A model generated the notes under the pieces. That model worked only from the letters and a program-made list of their open reading frames with translations, was not told the DNA's origin and did no database searches. From Pirellulales bacterium (GTDB lineage Bacteria > Planctomycetota > Planctomycetia > Pirellulales > JADZDJ01), in NCBI GenBank assembly GCA_035499655.1, contig DATJYL010000207.1, positions 1 through 35,335 of the forward strand: a stretch of DNA of 35,335 nucleotides. The letters are read 5' to 3'. Each line of letters opens with the position of its first letter. The stretch's first letter is position 1. The translations under genes and the position numbers were made by a program. Positions 23,640 through 33,386 of this stretch are shown here, in pieces.

Positions 23640-26600
23640 TTGTATCCGGCCAAGATTGTATCTGCCGCGGGCCCGGCATTGCGCTGGGGCTTTGTATTTA
23701 GCGGCATCGTTTTTGGTGCGTGGGGCTGGTTGGTGGCCCAAGCCGCTACGGTAGATGTTGCGGCAGGGAATTCCAGCGCTCTAAGCACTGCCGTGACCAA
23801 CGCCAAGCCCGGCGATACCATTGTGCTGCTGGGGGGCACCTACAACACCGGAATCACCACCCACACCGACGGCACGGCCGCCCTGCCGATTACGGTGATC
23901 GGCACCAACGGCGCGAAGCTGAATAGCTCGGTCACCACCACGGGCAGCGGTATTTCGTGCAGCAACGATTATTGGGTTTTTCAAAATATTGCGATCAACG
24001 GATTTCAAAAATCGGTCCGCATCGATAACGGTTCCCACGGAATTCTCAACGGATTGGTCTGCACTAATTCCGGCAATGAATCGATCAAACTGAAAAACTC
24101 CTCTCAGTATTGGCTGGTCGAAAACTGCTCGGTTTCCAATGCCGGAATGGAGGGTTTTTACTGCGGCGACGCCGACCAGAACTGGGAAGGGGGCGTGCCC
24201 GATCAAACCGGCTACGTAACCTTTTACCACGATACGGCCTTCCAAACGTATAATGATGGTTTCGATTCCAAAGAGGCGACCCACGACATTCGCATTATCG
24301 ATTGTTCGGTCGATTGGAATAACACGGTGCCCGGCGGAAACGACGAAGGGGACAGCGGCGTGTATGATCGCGCGAACGGGATTCAAATTGTCAACCTGAA
24401 TGCTAAGAACAACGGCTCGGTGGGAAATGGCGTTCGCGCGAACCGTCTGACGGCGATGAATGGCGTGGCTTACGGCAGCGGAGCGCAGATTTACGGCCTG
24501 GTGCTCAACAACATGCAAGGCACATTGCTGTCGACGAATCAATCAGATACCGCCTTGTACACGAACTATTCGATGACAAACGTGGCCGGCGGATTGGGTG
24601 ATTCCGGCCACACGCAGCCCAACCCCGCCACGTTTTCTTTGACCGGCTGGAATGACCCCAGCGGCAGTTTTCCCACCATCAACATGGTATGGGACAACAG
24701 CCAATCGGCCGTGGGAAATGGCACTACGTGGGATTACAACCAACAGAATTTCAACGATCCCGGCGTCAACGGCAACATTCCGGTCATTTTTTTCCAGGGC
24801 GTAAACGTCGTGTTCAACGACAGTAATAATGGCCATTACAATGTGAACATCGGCGCCAGCGTCAGCCCTGCAGTGGTTATCGTGAACAATAGCTCGGGCA
24901 ACTACGTCTTCAGCGGCAGCGGCGCGATTACGGGAGCTGCCACCCTGACCAAAAGCGGCACGGGAGCGCTCACCATTTCCAACGCCGATACATACAACGG
25001 CAATACCACCGTCAACGGCGGCACGCTGGTCGTCAACGGCAGCGTTTCCTCCAGCGCCTTCATCGTCAATTCAAGCGGCACGCTGCAGGGCTCGGGCAGC
25101 ATTGGCGGCAGCGTAACGATTGCCTCCGGAGGAACGCTCAAGCCGGGTAACTTTTTCGGCGCAACTTCGACCCCGGGTGCATTGCACCTTGATGGGGGCG
25201 TGACGTTCAGCAGCGGGTCCGATTTAAATATCGTTTTAATGGGTAACATTCCGGGCACGCAGTATTCACAGCTGCAGGTGCAAGGGCAAGAGAACTTTGG
25301 AGGAACGCTCGATGTTTCGCTGAGTGGTTTTTTGCCTCAAGAAAACAATTCATTCGATATCCTCGTGGGGGGTTCGCGCAGCGGCATGTTCAGTACCGTA
25401 AACCTGCCCACCATGAACGGCCGCATTATGTGGGATTCATCGCAGCTTTACACGACCGGCAATCTGACGGTGCTGAAAACGTATTACGCAGGTGATTTCA
25501 ACCGCGATGGATATGTGAACGCGGCCGATATTTCAGCCATGATGGCGGCCCTGCTCGATTTGCATGGCTACGAATCTGCCAAAGGGCTGACTGATCCGCA
25601 ATTGCTCCTCGTCGGCGACGTGAACGGCGACGGCAAAGTCAACAACGCCGACATTCAAGCCCTGCTCAATTTGCTGAAATCCGGCCGCGGCTCCACCGAT
25701 CCCGTCCCTGAACCCGGCACTTCCATCCTTTTGATCATCGGTCTGGCTGCATTTTTCCAATTTACTTCCAAGCGCCGTCCCATCGCGCTTGCTTTGTGCT
25801 TTCTGGCAGTCATTTGGCTTGCACCGCAGTGCGCTCGCGCCGCCACCCCGGTGGTGGTTCAGAACGAAGCCGGCTTCGAAGGCCTGGAAGAACCCACGGT
25901 CATTTATTTTCCCGACACCAACACCTTTGAGAACGATCCCACCAATTTTCAAAACCACATGGATGAAGGGGGCGGACTGTTCCGCGATATGCTCCGCAAC
26001 TATTACTCCACCTTAGGTTGGTGGGACGGCGACGGCGCCGATGCCGGCAACACCGATCGCCAGCGGGTCGAACCCAAGGGGATTGTCGGCCTGGGCCATC
26101 AGCAAGTCGAACAAACGTTTGAGTACTCATTCGATTTCCGCACCGACCCCACCTTTCAAGCCACCAGCGACTTCTGCCATATTTTCCAACTCAAAGCCAC
26201 CAACGGCGACGACAGCCCGCCGCTGGCCACCATCTCGCTTTATAAAAGCGGTTCCGGCATTCAGGGGCGAGTCGACGCATTTTCTGACGGCTCTACCGGC
26301 AACACCACGGAATCCATTCCGGTGACATTCTCTTACACCGCCGGCCAGTGGATTCACTTTGATATTCGCATTACCCCCTGCGCCGCCGGAGAAAGTACCG
26401 GCCAAATTCAACTTTCGGTCAACGGCGGCGCCTTCACCGGCATTACCAATGCCCCGGTAGACTTGACCGGCTCGACCGACTTCCGACCCAAATTCGGTTT
26501 TTACCGTGGCATTTCCACGACCGATGGCGTGCCTGCGGGCCTCTCGTGGGTCGAGCACGACGCCATCACCGGTTACATCGGCACCAACAACGTGCTGACG

Positions 26601-28463
26601 TGGAATGGCACGGCGACAACCAATACTTGGGATAACAATACGACGCTAAGCTTTTTAAACGGCGCCAGCGCCACATCGTTCGGCATCAACGATGAAATCA
26701 ATTTCACCGACGCCGCGGCCAACACGACGGTCAATATTTCAGGCAATGTCTTCCCCAACTACATTCGCTTCAATTCGTCGAAGGACTATACGATTTCTGG
26801 GACCGGCTCGATTGTCGGCGGCACGCTCCGGAAAGATGGCGCCGGCACGCTCACGCTGGCCACCACGAATTCGTATGACGGCTTGACCGATGTCACCGCC
26901 GGCACGTTATTTGTTACCGGCTCGATCGGCAATACCTCGCTGGTTTCCATCACCGGAGGCACGCTCAAAGCCGGTTCCACCGCAGCGCTGGGGACCAACT
27001 CCACCATCGGCACACAAATTGACGGCGGCACGCTCGACATCAACGGATTCAATCTGACTACGGAGCCGATTTCGGTCGATGGCACAGGCGCAGGCGGCGT
27101 GGGGGCGATTATCAACAGCGGCGCTCAGCAAACCAGCGCCCTGACCAACGTGACGCTCACCGGCGACACCACCTTCGGCGGCACCGGACGCTGGGATATT
27201 CGCGGCACCGGCGCGACGCTGAGCACCGGCGGCGGCAGTTACAATTTGACGAAAACGGGCACGAACCAGGTGTCGTTCGTCGGAACCAACGTCGATGCCG
27301 CGCTGGGCAACATCAGCATTAATCAAGGCGAGCTTTGCTTTCAGACCAGCACCACTTCCATGGGCGACCCCAATAAAACCGTCACCGTGGCATCGGGCGC
27401 GGTGCTGGGATTTTACAACACTTCCGCCGTCATGAGCAAGCTCTGCACGCTCAACGGCGGCACCATCTGGGGCGAGAGCGGCACCGGCACGCAAAATACT
27501 TTTTCCGGCGTTATTACGCTGGGCGCTTCCGGCGGCGTGTTCGATGCCGGCAGTGCGCTCACCGGCGGCACTCCTAACACTAACGCTGTCCTCACGCTCA
27601 GCGGAGCTATCGGCGGCATCGGCACGCTAACCAAAAACGGCCCCGGCACCGTCACAATTTCGGGAAGCACCAACACCTGGTCGGGCGGCACCAACGTCAA
27701 TGGCGGCACGCTCACCGACAGCGGAATGATTCCTGGCACGATCTTAGTGAACTCTACCGCCACACTTCAAGGCGCGGGAAGTGTTGCCGGTTTGGTTACC
27801 GTTGCCAGCGGTGGGACCATTTCGCCCGGCACCGGCGGCATTGGCACGATGTCAGTCGGATCGCTCACGCTGAACAGCGGCGCGACCGCCGTCTTCCAAT
27901 TGGGCGGCGCAACCAGCGTGCAATTCGACCAAATTCACTCCACGGGAAAAGTGATGCTCGGAGGCACGCTATCGGTTTCTCTCACGAATAATTTCCTGCC
28001 GTTTTGGGGAACCAGTTTCGACTTATTCAATTGGACTTCCGAGTCGGGCACATTCAGCGCGCTGAATCTTCCAACCGCCAACGGCCGAATCGCCTGGAAC
28101 ACCACGCAGCTTTATACCACGGGTGCTATTTCAGTAGCCGCTACTTATCTGGCCGGCGATTTCAACCGCGATGGATATGTGAACGCGGCCGACTTATCAG
28201 CCATGATGGCGGCCCTGCCCGATTTGCACGGCTACGAATTCGCCAAAGGGCTGACTGATCCACAATTGCTGCTCGTCGGCGATGTTAACGGCGATGGCAA
28301 AGTGACTAACGCGGATCTGCAAGCTTTGTTGAGTTATCTTAAATCCGGGGGCGGCTCTACCGACCCGGTCCCCGAGCCGGAGGGGATCGTGTTGCTATCT
28401 CTGGGCATTTTGGCACTGCTTTTCCAGCATCGGGGTGGGCTCGACCGTTTCCAGACCGAATAG
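23640..28463 (+). CDS. Giant fused exoprotein: beta-helix lyase + dockerin + PEP-CTERM joined to jelly-roll lyase + repeats + dockerin + PEP-CTERM
   Basis: About 1607 residues. Half one: signal peptide (GFVFSGIVFGAWGWLVAQA), PL6/PL9-like right-handed beta-helix (about 40-330; GDTIVLLGGTYN, YNDGFDSKEATHDIRIIDCS), autotransporter-associated strand repeats, a dockerin-like pair (DFNRDGYVNAADI and DVNGDGKVNNADI, from about 618), and a PEP-CTERM tail (P690-E-P, helix, SKRR). Without a stop it continues into a second signal-like segment (IALALCFLAVIWLAP...ARA, 715-734). Half two: a heparin-lyase-I-like jelly roll (about 735-985; FEYSFDFRTDP, HIFQLKA), further strand repeats, a second dockerin (about 1505-1575) and a final PEP-CTERM. 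The TTG at 23640 has GGAGG 5 bases upstream and is preferred to the GTG at 23592. It is probably exported and surface-sorted, and degrades an acidic polysaccharide (inference). Confidence 0.88.
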   Translation: MYPAKIVSAAGPALRWGFVFSGIVFGAWGWLVAQAATVDVAAGNSSALSTAVTNAKPGDTIVLLGGTYNTGITTHTDGTAALPITVIGTNGAKLNSSVTTTGSGISCSNDYWVFQNIAINGFQKSVRIDNGSHGILNGLVCTNSGNESIKLKNSSQYWLVENCSVSNAGMEGFYCGDADQNWEGGVPDQTGYVTFYHDTAFQTYNDGFDSKEATHDIRIIDCSVDWNNTVPGGNDEGDSGVYDRANGIQIVNLNAKNNGSVGNGVRANRLTAMNGVAYGSGAQIYGLVLNNMQGTLLSTNQSDTALYTNYSMTNVAGGLGDSGHTQPNPATFSLTGWNDPSGSFPTINMVWDNSQSAVGNGTTWDYNQQNFNDPGVNGNIPVIFFQGVNVVFNDSNNGHYNVNIGASVSPAVVIVNNSSGNYVFSGSGAITGAATLTKSGTGALTISNADTYNGNTTVNGGTLVVNGSVSSSAFIVNSSGTLQGSGSIGGSVTIASGGTLKPGNFFGATSTPGALHLDGGVTFSSGSDLNIVLMGNIPGTQYSQLQVQGQENFGGTLDVSLSGFLPQENNSFDILVGGSRSGMFSTVNLPTMNGRIMWDSSQLYTTGNLTVLKTYYAGDFNRDGYVNAADISAMMAALLDLHGYESAKGLTDPQLLLVGDVNGDGKVNNADIQALLNLLKSGRGSTDPVPEPGTSILLIIGLAAFFQFTSKRRPIALALCFLAVIWLAPQCARAATPVVVQNEAGFEGLEEPTVIYFPDTNTFENDPTNFQNHMDEGGGLFRDMLRNYYSTLGWWDGDGADAGNTDRQRVEPKGIVGLGHQQVEQTFEYSFDFRTDPTFQATSDFCHIFQLKATNGDDSPPLATISLYKSGSGIQGRVDAFSDGSTGNTTESIPVTFSYTAGQWIHFDIRITPCAAGESTGQIQLSVNGGAFTGITNAPVDLTGSTDFRPKFGFYRGISTTDGVPAGLSWVEHDAITGYIGTNNVLTWNGTATTNTWDNNTTLSFLNGASATSFGINDEINFTDAAANTTVNISGNVFPNYIRFNSSKDYTISGTGSIVGGTLRKDGAGTLTLATTNSYDGLTDVTAGTLFVTGSIGNTSLVSITGGTLKAGSTAALGTNSTIGTQIDGGTLDINGFNLTTEPISVDGTGAGGVGAIINSGAQQTSALTNVTLTGDTTFGGTGRWDIRGTGATLSTGGGSYNLTKTGTNQVSFVGTNVDAALGNISINQGELCFQTSTTSMGDPNKTVTVASGAVLGFYNTSAVMSKLCTLNGGTIWGESGTGTQNTFSGVITLGASGGVFDAGSALTGGTPNTNAVLTLSGAIGGIGTLTKNGPGTVTISGSTNTWSGGTNVNGGTLTDSGMIPGTILVNSTATLQGAGSVAGLVTVASGGTISPGTGGIGTMSVGSLTLNSGATAVFQLGGATSVQFDQIHSTGKVMLGGTLSVSLTNNFLPFWGTSFDLFNWTSESGTFSALNLPTANGRIAWNTTQLYTTGAISVAATYLAGDFNRDGYVNAADLSAMMAALPDLHGYEFAKGLTDPQLLLVGDVNGDGKVTNADLQALLSYLKSGGGSTDPVPEPEGIVLLSLGILALLFQHRGGLDRFQTE
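25491..25720 (+). repeat. Dockerin/PEP module, copy 1
   Basis: This segment encodes the first dockerin-like pair and runs to the PEP motif. It aligns colinearly with copy 2 at a constant offset of 2664 bases (25491 with 28155, 25704 with 28368) and is nearly identical over long runs, including the stretch around GCGGCC...ATGATGGCGGCCCTG. After the PEP motif the similarity stops. Confidence 0.85.
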
Positions 28464-28575
28464 TCTGGGCCCATGAAATCAGGTTATTGCGGGGTCTGAG
28501 TCTGCCGTTTTTAAAATTTTTTCGAAAAGTGCTGACGCGAAATGAATTCGTGGTTATACTGACGCTACGCCGGGT
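28155..28575 (+). repeat. Dockerin/PEP-CTERM module, copy 2, with downstream flank
   Basis: It aligns with copy 3 at a constant offset of 4923 bases: dockerin start 28155 with 33078, PEP codon 28368 with 33291, stop 28463 with 33386, promoter-like CTGACG 28532 with 33455. The matching region therefore includes the coding end and about 110 bases of non-coding sequence. Confidence 0.85.
28532..28560 (+). promoter_or_regulatory. Promoter-like site before the 1589-residue protein gene
   Basis: CTGACG (28532-28537) and TATACT (28555-28560) are separated by exactly 17 bp, 56 bp before the ATG at 28617. It is a good housekeeping-type match. It is also part of the duplicated segment; the second copy at 33455-33483 has a weaker GATACC. 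Confidence 0.55.
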
Positions 28576-28616
28576 TTCGGGGGGATTTTTTATCAGGTCC
28601 GGGGAAGAAGGCTGTG

Positions 28617-31600
28617 ATGGCCCGGCTCGGCGTTTCTTTGTTTGTTATTCTGCAGATGGCGGTTATTCTGCGGACTGCGCTTGCCGATGCGCCGCCGAGC
28701 AGTTGGGTTTTTTATGGCGCGGATGGCAAGCTGCAATATCAGGCCACGGCCGCCGGCGACACCATTCCTGATTTCTCCGGCGCCGGCTACATGGGTGGAA
28801 CCCAGAATATTCCATTAGTGCCCGTGGTGCTGACGCTGAATCCCAGCCCCACGCCGACGGACGATACGGCGCGCATTCAAGCGGCCATCAATCAGGTGTC
28901 CGCCATGCCTCTGGTCAACGGCGTCCGCGGAACGATTTTATTCACGGCCGGCACTTACGATATCAGCAGTACGCTAAACATTAACGCTTCGGGAGTTGTG
29001 TTGCGCGGGCAAGGGCAAGGTCCTACGGGCACGTTGTTTTATTCCACCGGCACAACGATGTACAACGTGATCGAGGCTGAGCCGACAGGGAGCGATTCGT
29101 TTCACGCTGTGAGCGGCACAACCTCCACGATCGTCGACAGCTATGTGCCAGTTGGGGCGACTTCGTTCAGCGTTTCTTCCGCCGACATCAGCACGTACCA
29201 CGTGGGTGACCAAATTGTGGTGAATCGTCCCTCTACCCAAGCGTGGATCACGGCCATCGGCATGGATGCTACGGGCTTGGGAACTGAAGCCTGGAGCCCC
29301 AACAGCAGTTTTATCCAGGCTGACCGCACCATCACGGCCATCAATGGGGACAAAATTACGGTGAATTTGCCGATCACTACCTCGTTGGATTCCACCAACG
29401 GCGACGCCTATGGCGGCGGCACGATTTTCAAGTACACGACCAGCCGCATTAGCAATGTGGGCGTGGAGAACATACGGTTCGACACTGTGTTTGCCTCCAC
29501 CAGCGACAACAATCACGCCAACCGCCCGATCGAATTCGACGGCGTATCGAACAGTTGGATCCGCAACACGACCACGCTGCACTACTACAATGGCCCGTAC
29601 TTTGGCGCCTACAGCGAGTTCGACACGATGCAAGACAACGTGTTTCTTGATGCGGTGGGGGATGCCCACACCGGGGGCTTTGCGCTGGGAGGGCAAACCG
29701 CCGTAATCCAGCGCAACTACACCGACAACACGCACGCGCCGTTTGTCACACAGGATTCCCATACGGTTGGCCCCAGTGCCTTTGTTTTCGATACGGCCAA
29801 GGATTCGCTGCAATCGGTGGGTCCCCATCAGCGCTGGGCCAGCGGCGTGTTGTGGGACAACATTAAAGTGACCAATGCTTCCAGCGGGAGCGGCGGCATC
29901 GAATTGGTCAATCGCGGCAATTTCGGCTCCGGGCAAGGCTGGGCTGGAGCGAATATGGTTACGTGGAACACGAATTCTCCCTGGATCGACGTGGAAAGCC
30001 CCCCTACGGCACAGAATTGGGCCATCGGCGCCATTTCGCCGGATCGCCGAGTAGATTTTACCGGGCCGGAGGGAATTTACGATTCCTTCGGCACGCCGGT
30101 TTCCCCCAACAGCCTGTACATAGCGCAACTGAAGCAGTCCTTGGGCACGCAGCCCACGGCCACGGCCACGCATCAATTCTCGGTCGGGCCGAACACCAAT
30201 TTCACCGGCCCGTCGGTCATGCCGTATATCGATCCGGACTGGCAGGCGCTGGTCCAGTCGAGCGACATGCCGGGGAGCGGCTCCGTAGTGGGCTTCGATA
30301 ATTCCACGCTTAACGCCCGCCGCGCTGCGACCATTCTGTATAGCCTGAAGCCGCAAGAAAAGGTTGTGTCCGGCACGCTCACGTTGAAGGTCGAGGCGCT
30401 GGCCAATTTGACGACAAACGATTCTTTCTTCTTGGGCAGCGCCGGCATGGAATTGGATTTTGACATGATGGGCCAACTCCCGTGGTCGAAAAATCAAATT
30501 CGCACGATCACGCTCGACCTATCAGATATTTACGGACCTCTGCTGGGGCCATTGCAGAACGATTCTCTCACCGCCGGCAAATTCAATTTGTTTTGGAATG
30601 GAAATGTGAGCATCGATTCTGCACAATTGACGTTGGGCACCATTGGATTTACTTCAGGGGTTTCCCGTACCTGGAATGGCGCTGGCGCCAACGCCAATTG
30701 GACCACCGGCGCCAATTGGGGTGGCACGGCCCCAGCCGCTGGCGACAGCCTGGTGTTCGATGGCACGCTTGGCCTGGTCAACACGAACAACCTGGCGGCC
30801 AACAGCCTGATCACCGGCCTTGCTTTCCAGAGCACGGCTGGCGCGTTTGTCATCAGCGGCAACGCCATTACCATGGGCGGCGACATCACCGATCAGTCCA
30901 CAGCGCTGCAAACGATTAACTTCGGGCTGGCCCTGGATACCACCCATACGGTGAACGTCACCGGCGGCGGCACGTTGGTTTTAGGCGGTGTTGTTTCCGG
31001 CAACGGCGCGGGCCTGACCAAGACCGGATTGGGCACTTTAAAGCTGATTGCCGCAAATGCTTACAGCGGGCCGACCACCGTGAACGGTGGAACGCTGATT
31101 TTGGATTTTGCGCCCGTCGCGCCTAGCTCCATCCTTAGTTCTTCTAGCACGGTTGCACTGGGGGGCGGGGCGTTGGCCGTCAACGGTGCGGCGGCCGGTT
31201 CCATCCAGACCGTGAGCAGTTTGACGCTGAATGCCGGCGCTTCGGCCCTTTCTGTTACGAGTAATGGTTCGGCAACGTCATTAAACTTGGGCGCCATCAC
31301 TCGGGCCGTAGGGGGTGCGGTGAACTTTACGCTTCCCACAGCCGGCAGCATCACCACCACGACCGCCAACGCCAATTTCTCCGGAGGCCAGCAATCCATC
31401 ATTGGCGGCTACGCCACCGTGGCCGGCGCCACCTGGGCAGTAAGCGCTTCCGATGGCAACACCCCCGGCGCGATCACTGGCCTGGCCAACTACGTCACCA
31501 ACGTTTTCACCGCAGGCAAAGATGTGGATTTAACCTCCAGTCAAACCAGCGCCTCCACTTTGACGATCAACTCCCTGCGATTGTCCGGCAACTCTTCCGG

Positions 31601-33386
31601 TCAAACGGTCACTCTCAGCAATCCGCTGACCGTGGCCACCGGCGGAATCTTGGTGACCAACCCCAATGACGAAACGCTGTCGGGCAGCAGCATCACCTCA
31701 GGCAATGGACAGGATGTGATTTTCCAAATCAAGAATTCCGATCACAACCTAACGTTGAGTTCGCAGATTACCGGCAGCGTGGGTCTGACGCTGATTGGCG
31801 GCCCTGATTCCGGCGGCATACCCAATCGTGGCCGGCTCAAACTGGAAAATTCCACCAACAATTTTGTGGGCAACATCACCATTGCTAGTGGGCGGCTCCA
31901 GCTTGATGCCGCAGCGCTAGGGGATCCCAGTAATTCCATTGTGATCATGGGCGGCCTCAATGGCGGCGGACAATTGTTCGACAATAACGTGGCCATTGCC
32001 GCCACGCACCAAATTTTGATTTCCGGGCTGGGTTTTGCCGAAGGATCAACGTCGGGCAGTTACGGCGCCATTCGTGTCCGAAACACCATTTCCAGCCCGA
32101 TTTTGCTGACCGGCGACGCCCGCATCGGCACCAGCAACAGCGGAATATTGGCCGGGCCGATTTCGGGCGATAATGAGTTGTCGTTGGCCGCAGATTCCGG
32201 TCAAACGCTCACCCTTTCTAGCGCTGCGAACGATTGGACAGGCGGCACGCGCATTGAGCGCGGCAAAATTGTGCTGGGAGTCGACAATGCTCTGCCCACC
32301 GATACGCTATTGACATTTGGCTCGACTATCGCCCCCGTCGGCCCGTGGAGTCCGCGAGGCAGTGCCACGCCCACACTGGAGCTGAACGGCCACAATCTGC
32401 AATTGGGTGGCTTCACGATTCAGTCGCCCCTGGACACAGGCTACAGCGGAACCCCCACGATCACCAACACCGGCAACACCGCGGACTTGCTCACGATTAA
32501 TAACACGGCTGATTTCAATTTCGCCGGCACCATCACCAACGGCGCCAATTCGCTTTCGGTAATGAAGCTTGGCGCGGGCACGCAAACCATATCGGGCACC
32601 AATAGCTACACGGGCACAACCACCATCAACGGCGGCGCTTTGGTCATAGGAGCCGCTGGCGCACTGCCCACGGGCGGTGCGGTCGTCAACAATGCTGCGT
32701 TTAACGTCGATGCCAATACATCGGCGGGCAGCGTGTCGGGCACGGGAACCACAACCGTAGCTGGCGGAGTTATCTTGAACGCCAGCAGTTTCGCGCAAGG
32801 TAAGTTGACAATGCAGCTGGCCGGTGCCGCAGCCTCAGCCAATGCCAAGCTAAATGTCTCCGGCACTTTGACGTTGGCAGGCAGCAGCTTAGAGGTGGTT
32901 GCGATCGGTGGCTTCACACCATTGTTGGGGAACAGCTTTGATCTGCTAGATTGGGGTAGCCGTAGTGGATTTTTTTCATCCGTGGAACTGCCCGCGCTGG
33001 GAAATTCGCTGGCCTGGAACACCACCCGGCTGTATACGGCGGGCATCCTCTCGGTAATTGACAGCAATTATTTGCCGGGAGATTTCAATCGCGATGGCGA
33101 AGTCAACGCCGCGGACGTTCTGGTCATGGAACAGGCGCTGACCAATTTGCCCGGATACCAAACCGCTAAAGACCTAACCAATGCACAATTGTTGGCAATC
33201 GGCGATGTTAACGGCGACGGCAAAGTCAACAATGCGGATCTGCAAGCCCTGCAGAGCTTTCTCGAATCCGGCGGCGGTTCCACCGACACCGTGCCCGAGC
33301 CGGCTGGGGCCGTGTTACTATCTCTGGGCACTTTAGCACTGCTTTTCCAGCGGCGGACTAGGGCTCGATCGTTTCCAGTCCAATAA
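28617..33386 (+). CDS. Giant beta-helix exoprotein with autotransporter-type repeats, dockerin and PEP-CTERM
   Basis: A 1589-residue protein. The signal peptide (MARLGVSLFVILQMAVILRT) is followed by WVFYGADGKLQYQATAAGD, then GYMGGT, and a Pectate_lyase_3-like beta-helix to about residue 560. This part is paralogous to the protein encoded at 13778-15475. Residues from about 680 (WNGAGANANWTTGANWG) to 1450 hold autotransporter-associated beta-strand repeats, with phrases such as GLTKTGLGTLKL and AYSGPTTVNGGTL. A dockerin-like pair begins near 1487 (DFNRDGEVNAADV, DVNGDGKVNNADL), and the PEP-CTERM tail follows from about 1560 (VPEPAG, hydrophobic helix, QRRTRAR). AAGG 5 bases before the ATG supports the start over the GTG at 28614. 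It is probably exosortase-sorted to the surface; no exosortase gene is in the window. Confidence 0.9.
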   Translation: MARLGVSLFVILQMAVILRTALADAPPSSWVFYGADGKLQYQATAAGDTIPDFSGAGYMGGTQNIPLVPVVLTLNPSPTPTDDTARIQAAINQVSAMPLVNGVRGTILFTAGTYDISSTLNINASGVVLRGQGQGPTGTLFYSTGTTMYNVIEAEPTGSDSFHAVSGTTSTIVDSYVPVGATSFSVSSADISTYHVGDQIVVNRPSTQAWITAIGMDATGLGTEAWSPNSSFIQADRTITAINGDKITVNLPITTSLDSTNGDAYGGGTIFKYTTSRISNVGVENIRFDTVFASTSDNNHANRPIEFDGVSNSWIRNTTTLHYYNGPYFGAYSEFDTMQDNVFLDAVGDAHTGGFALGGQTAVIQRNYTDNTHAPFVTQDSHTVGPSAFVFDTAKDSLQSVGPHQRWASGVLWDNIKVTNASSGSGGIELVNRGNFGSGQGWAGANMVTWNTNSPWIDVESPPTAQNWAIGAISPDRRVDFTGPEGIYDSFGTPVSPNSLYIAQLKQSLGTQPTATATHQFSVGPNTNFTGPSVMPYIDPDWQALVQSSDMPGSGSVVGFDNSTLNARRAATILYSLKPQEKVVSGTLTLKVEALANLTTNDSFFLGSAGMELDFDMMGQLPWSKNQIRTITLDLSDIYGPLLGPLQNDSLTAGKFNLFWNGNVSIDSAQLTLGTIGFTSGVSRTWNGAGANANWTTGANWGGTAPAAGDSLVFDGTLGLVNTNNLAANSLITGLAFQSTAGAFVISGNAITMGGDITDQSTALQTINFGLALDTTHTVNVTGGGTLVLGGVVSGNGAGLTKTGLGTLKLIAANAYSGPTTVNGGTLILDFAPVAPSSILSSSSTVALGGGALAVNGAAAGSIQTVSSLTLNAGASALSVTSNGSATSLNLGAITRAVGGAVNFTLPTAGSITTTTANANFSGGQQSIIGGYATVAGATWAVSASDGNTPGAITGLANYVTNVFTAGKDVDLTSSQTSASTLTINSLRLSGNSSGQTVTLSNPLTVATGGILVTNPNDETLSGSSITSGNGQDVIFQIKNSDHNLTLSSQITGSVGLTLIGGPDSGGIPNRGRLKLENSTNNFVGNITIASGRLQLDAAALGDPSNSIVIMGGLNGGGQLFDNNVAIAATHQILISGLGFAEGSTSGSYGAIRVRNTISSPILLTGDARIGTSNSGILAGPISGDNELSLAADSGQTLTLSSAANDWTGGTRIERGKIVLGVDNALPTDTLLTFGSTIAPVGPWSPRGSATPTLELNGHNLQLGGFTIQSPLDTGYSGTPTITNTGNTADLLTINNTADFNFAGTITNGANSLSVMKLGAGTQTISGTNSYTGTTTINGGALVIGAAGALPTGGAVVNNAAFNVDANTSAGSVSGTGTTTVAGGVILNASSFAQGKLTMQLAGAAASANAKLNVSGTLTLAGSSLEVVAIGGFTPLLGNSFDLLDWGSRSGFFSSVELPALGNSLAWNTTRLYTAGILSVIDSNYLPGDFNRDGEVNAADVLVMEQALTNLPGYQTAKDLTNAQLLAIGDVNGDGKVNNADLQALQSFLESGGGSTDTVPEPAGAVLLSLGTLALLFQRRTRARSFPVQ

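Noticed and set aside
28974-30497. A 507-codon open frame on the minus strand
   Set aside because: It lies wholly antisense to the beta-helix domain of the 1589-residue protein, has no recognisable motif and shows Arg/Gly/Val-rich shadow composition.
24900-33000. Many short GGCGGCACGCTC-like repeats, considered as a CRISPR or tandem array
   Set aside because: They follow the codon phase of autotransporter-associated beta-strand repeats (GGTL motifs), vary in spacing and are protein-level repeats.
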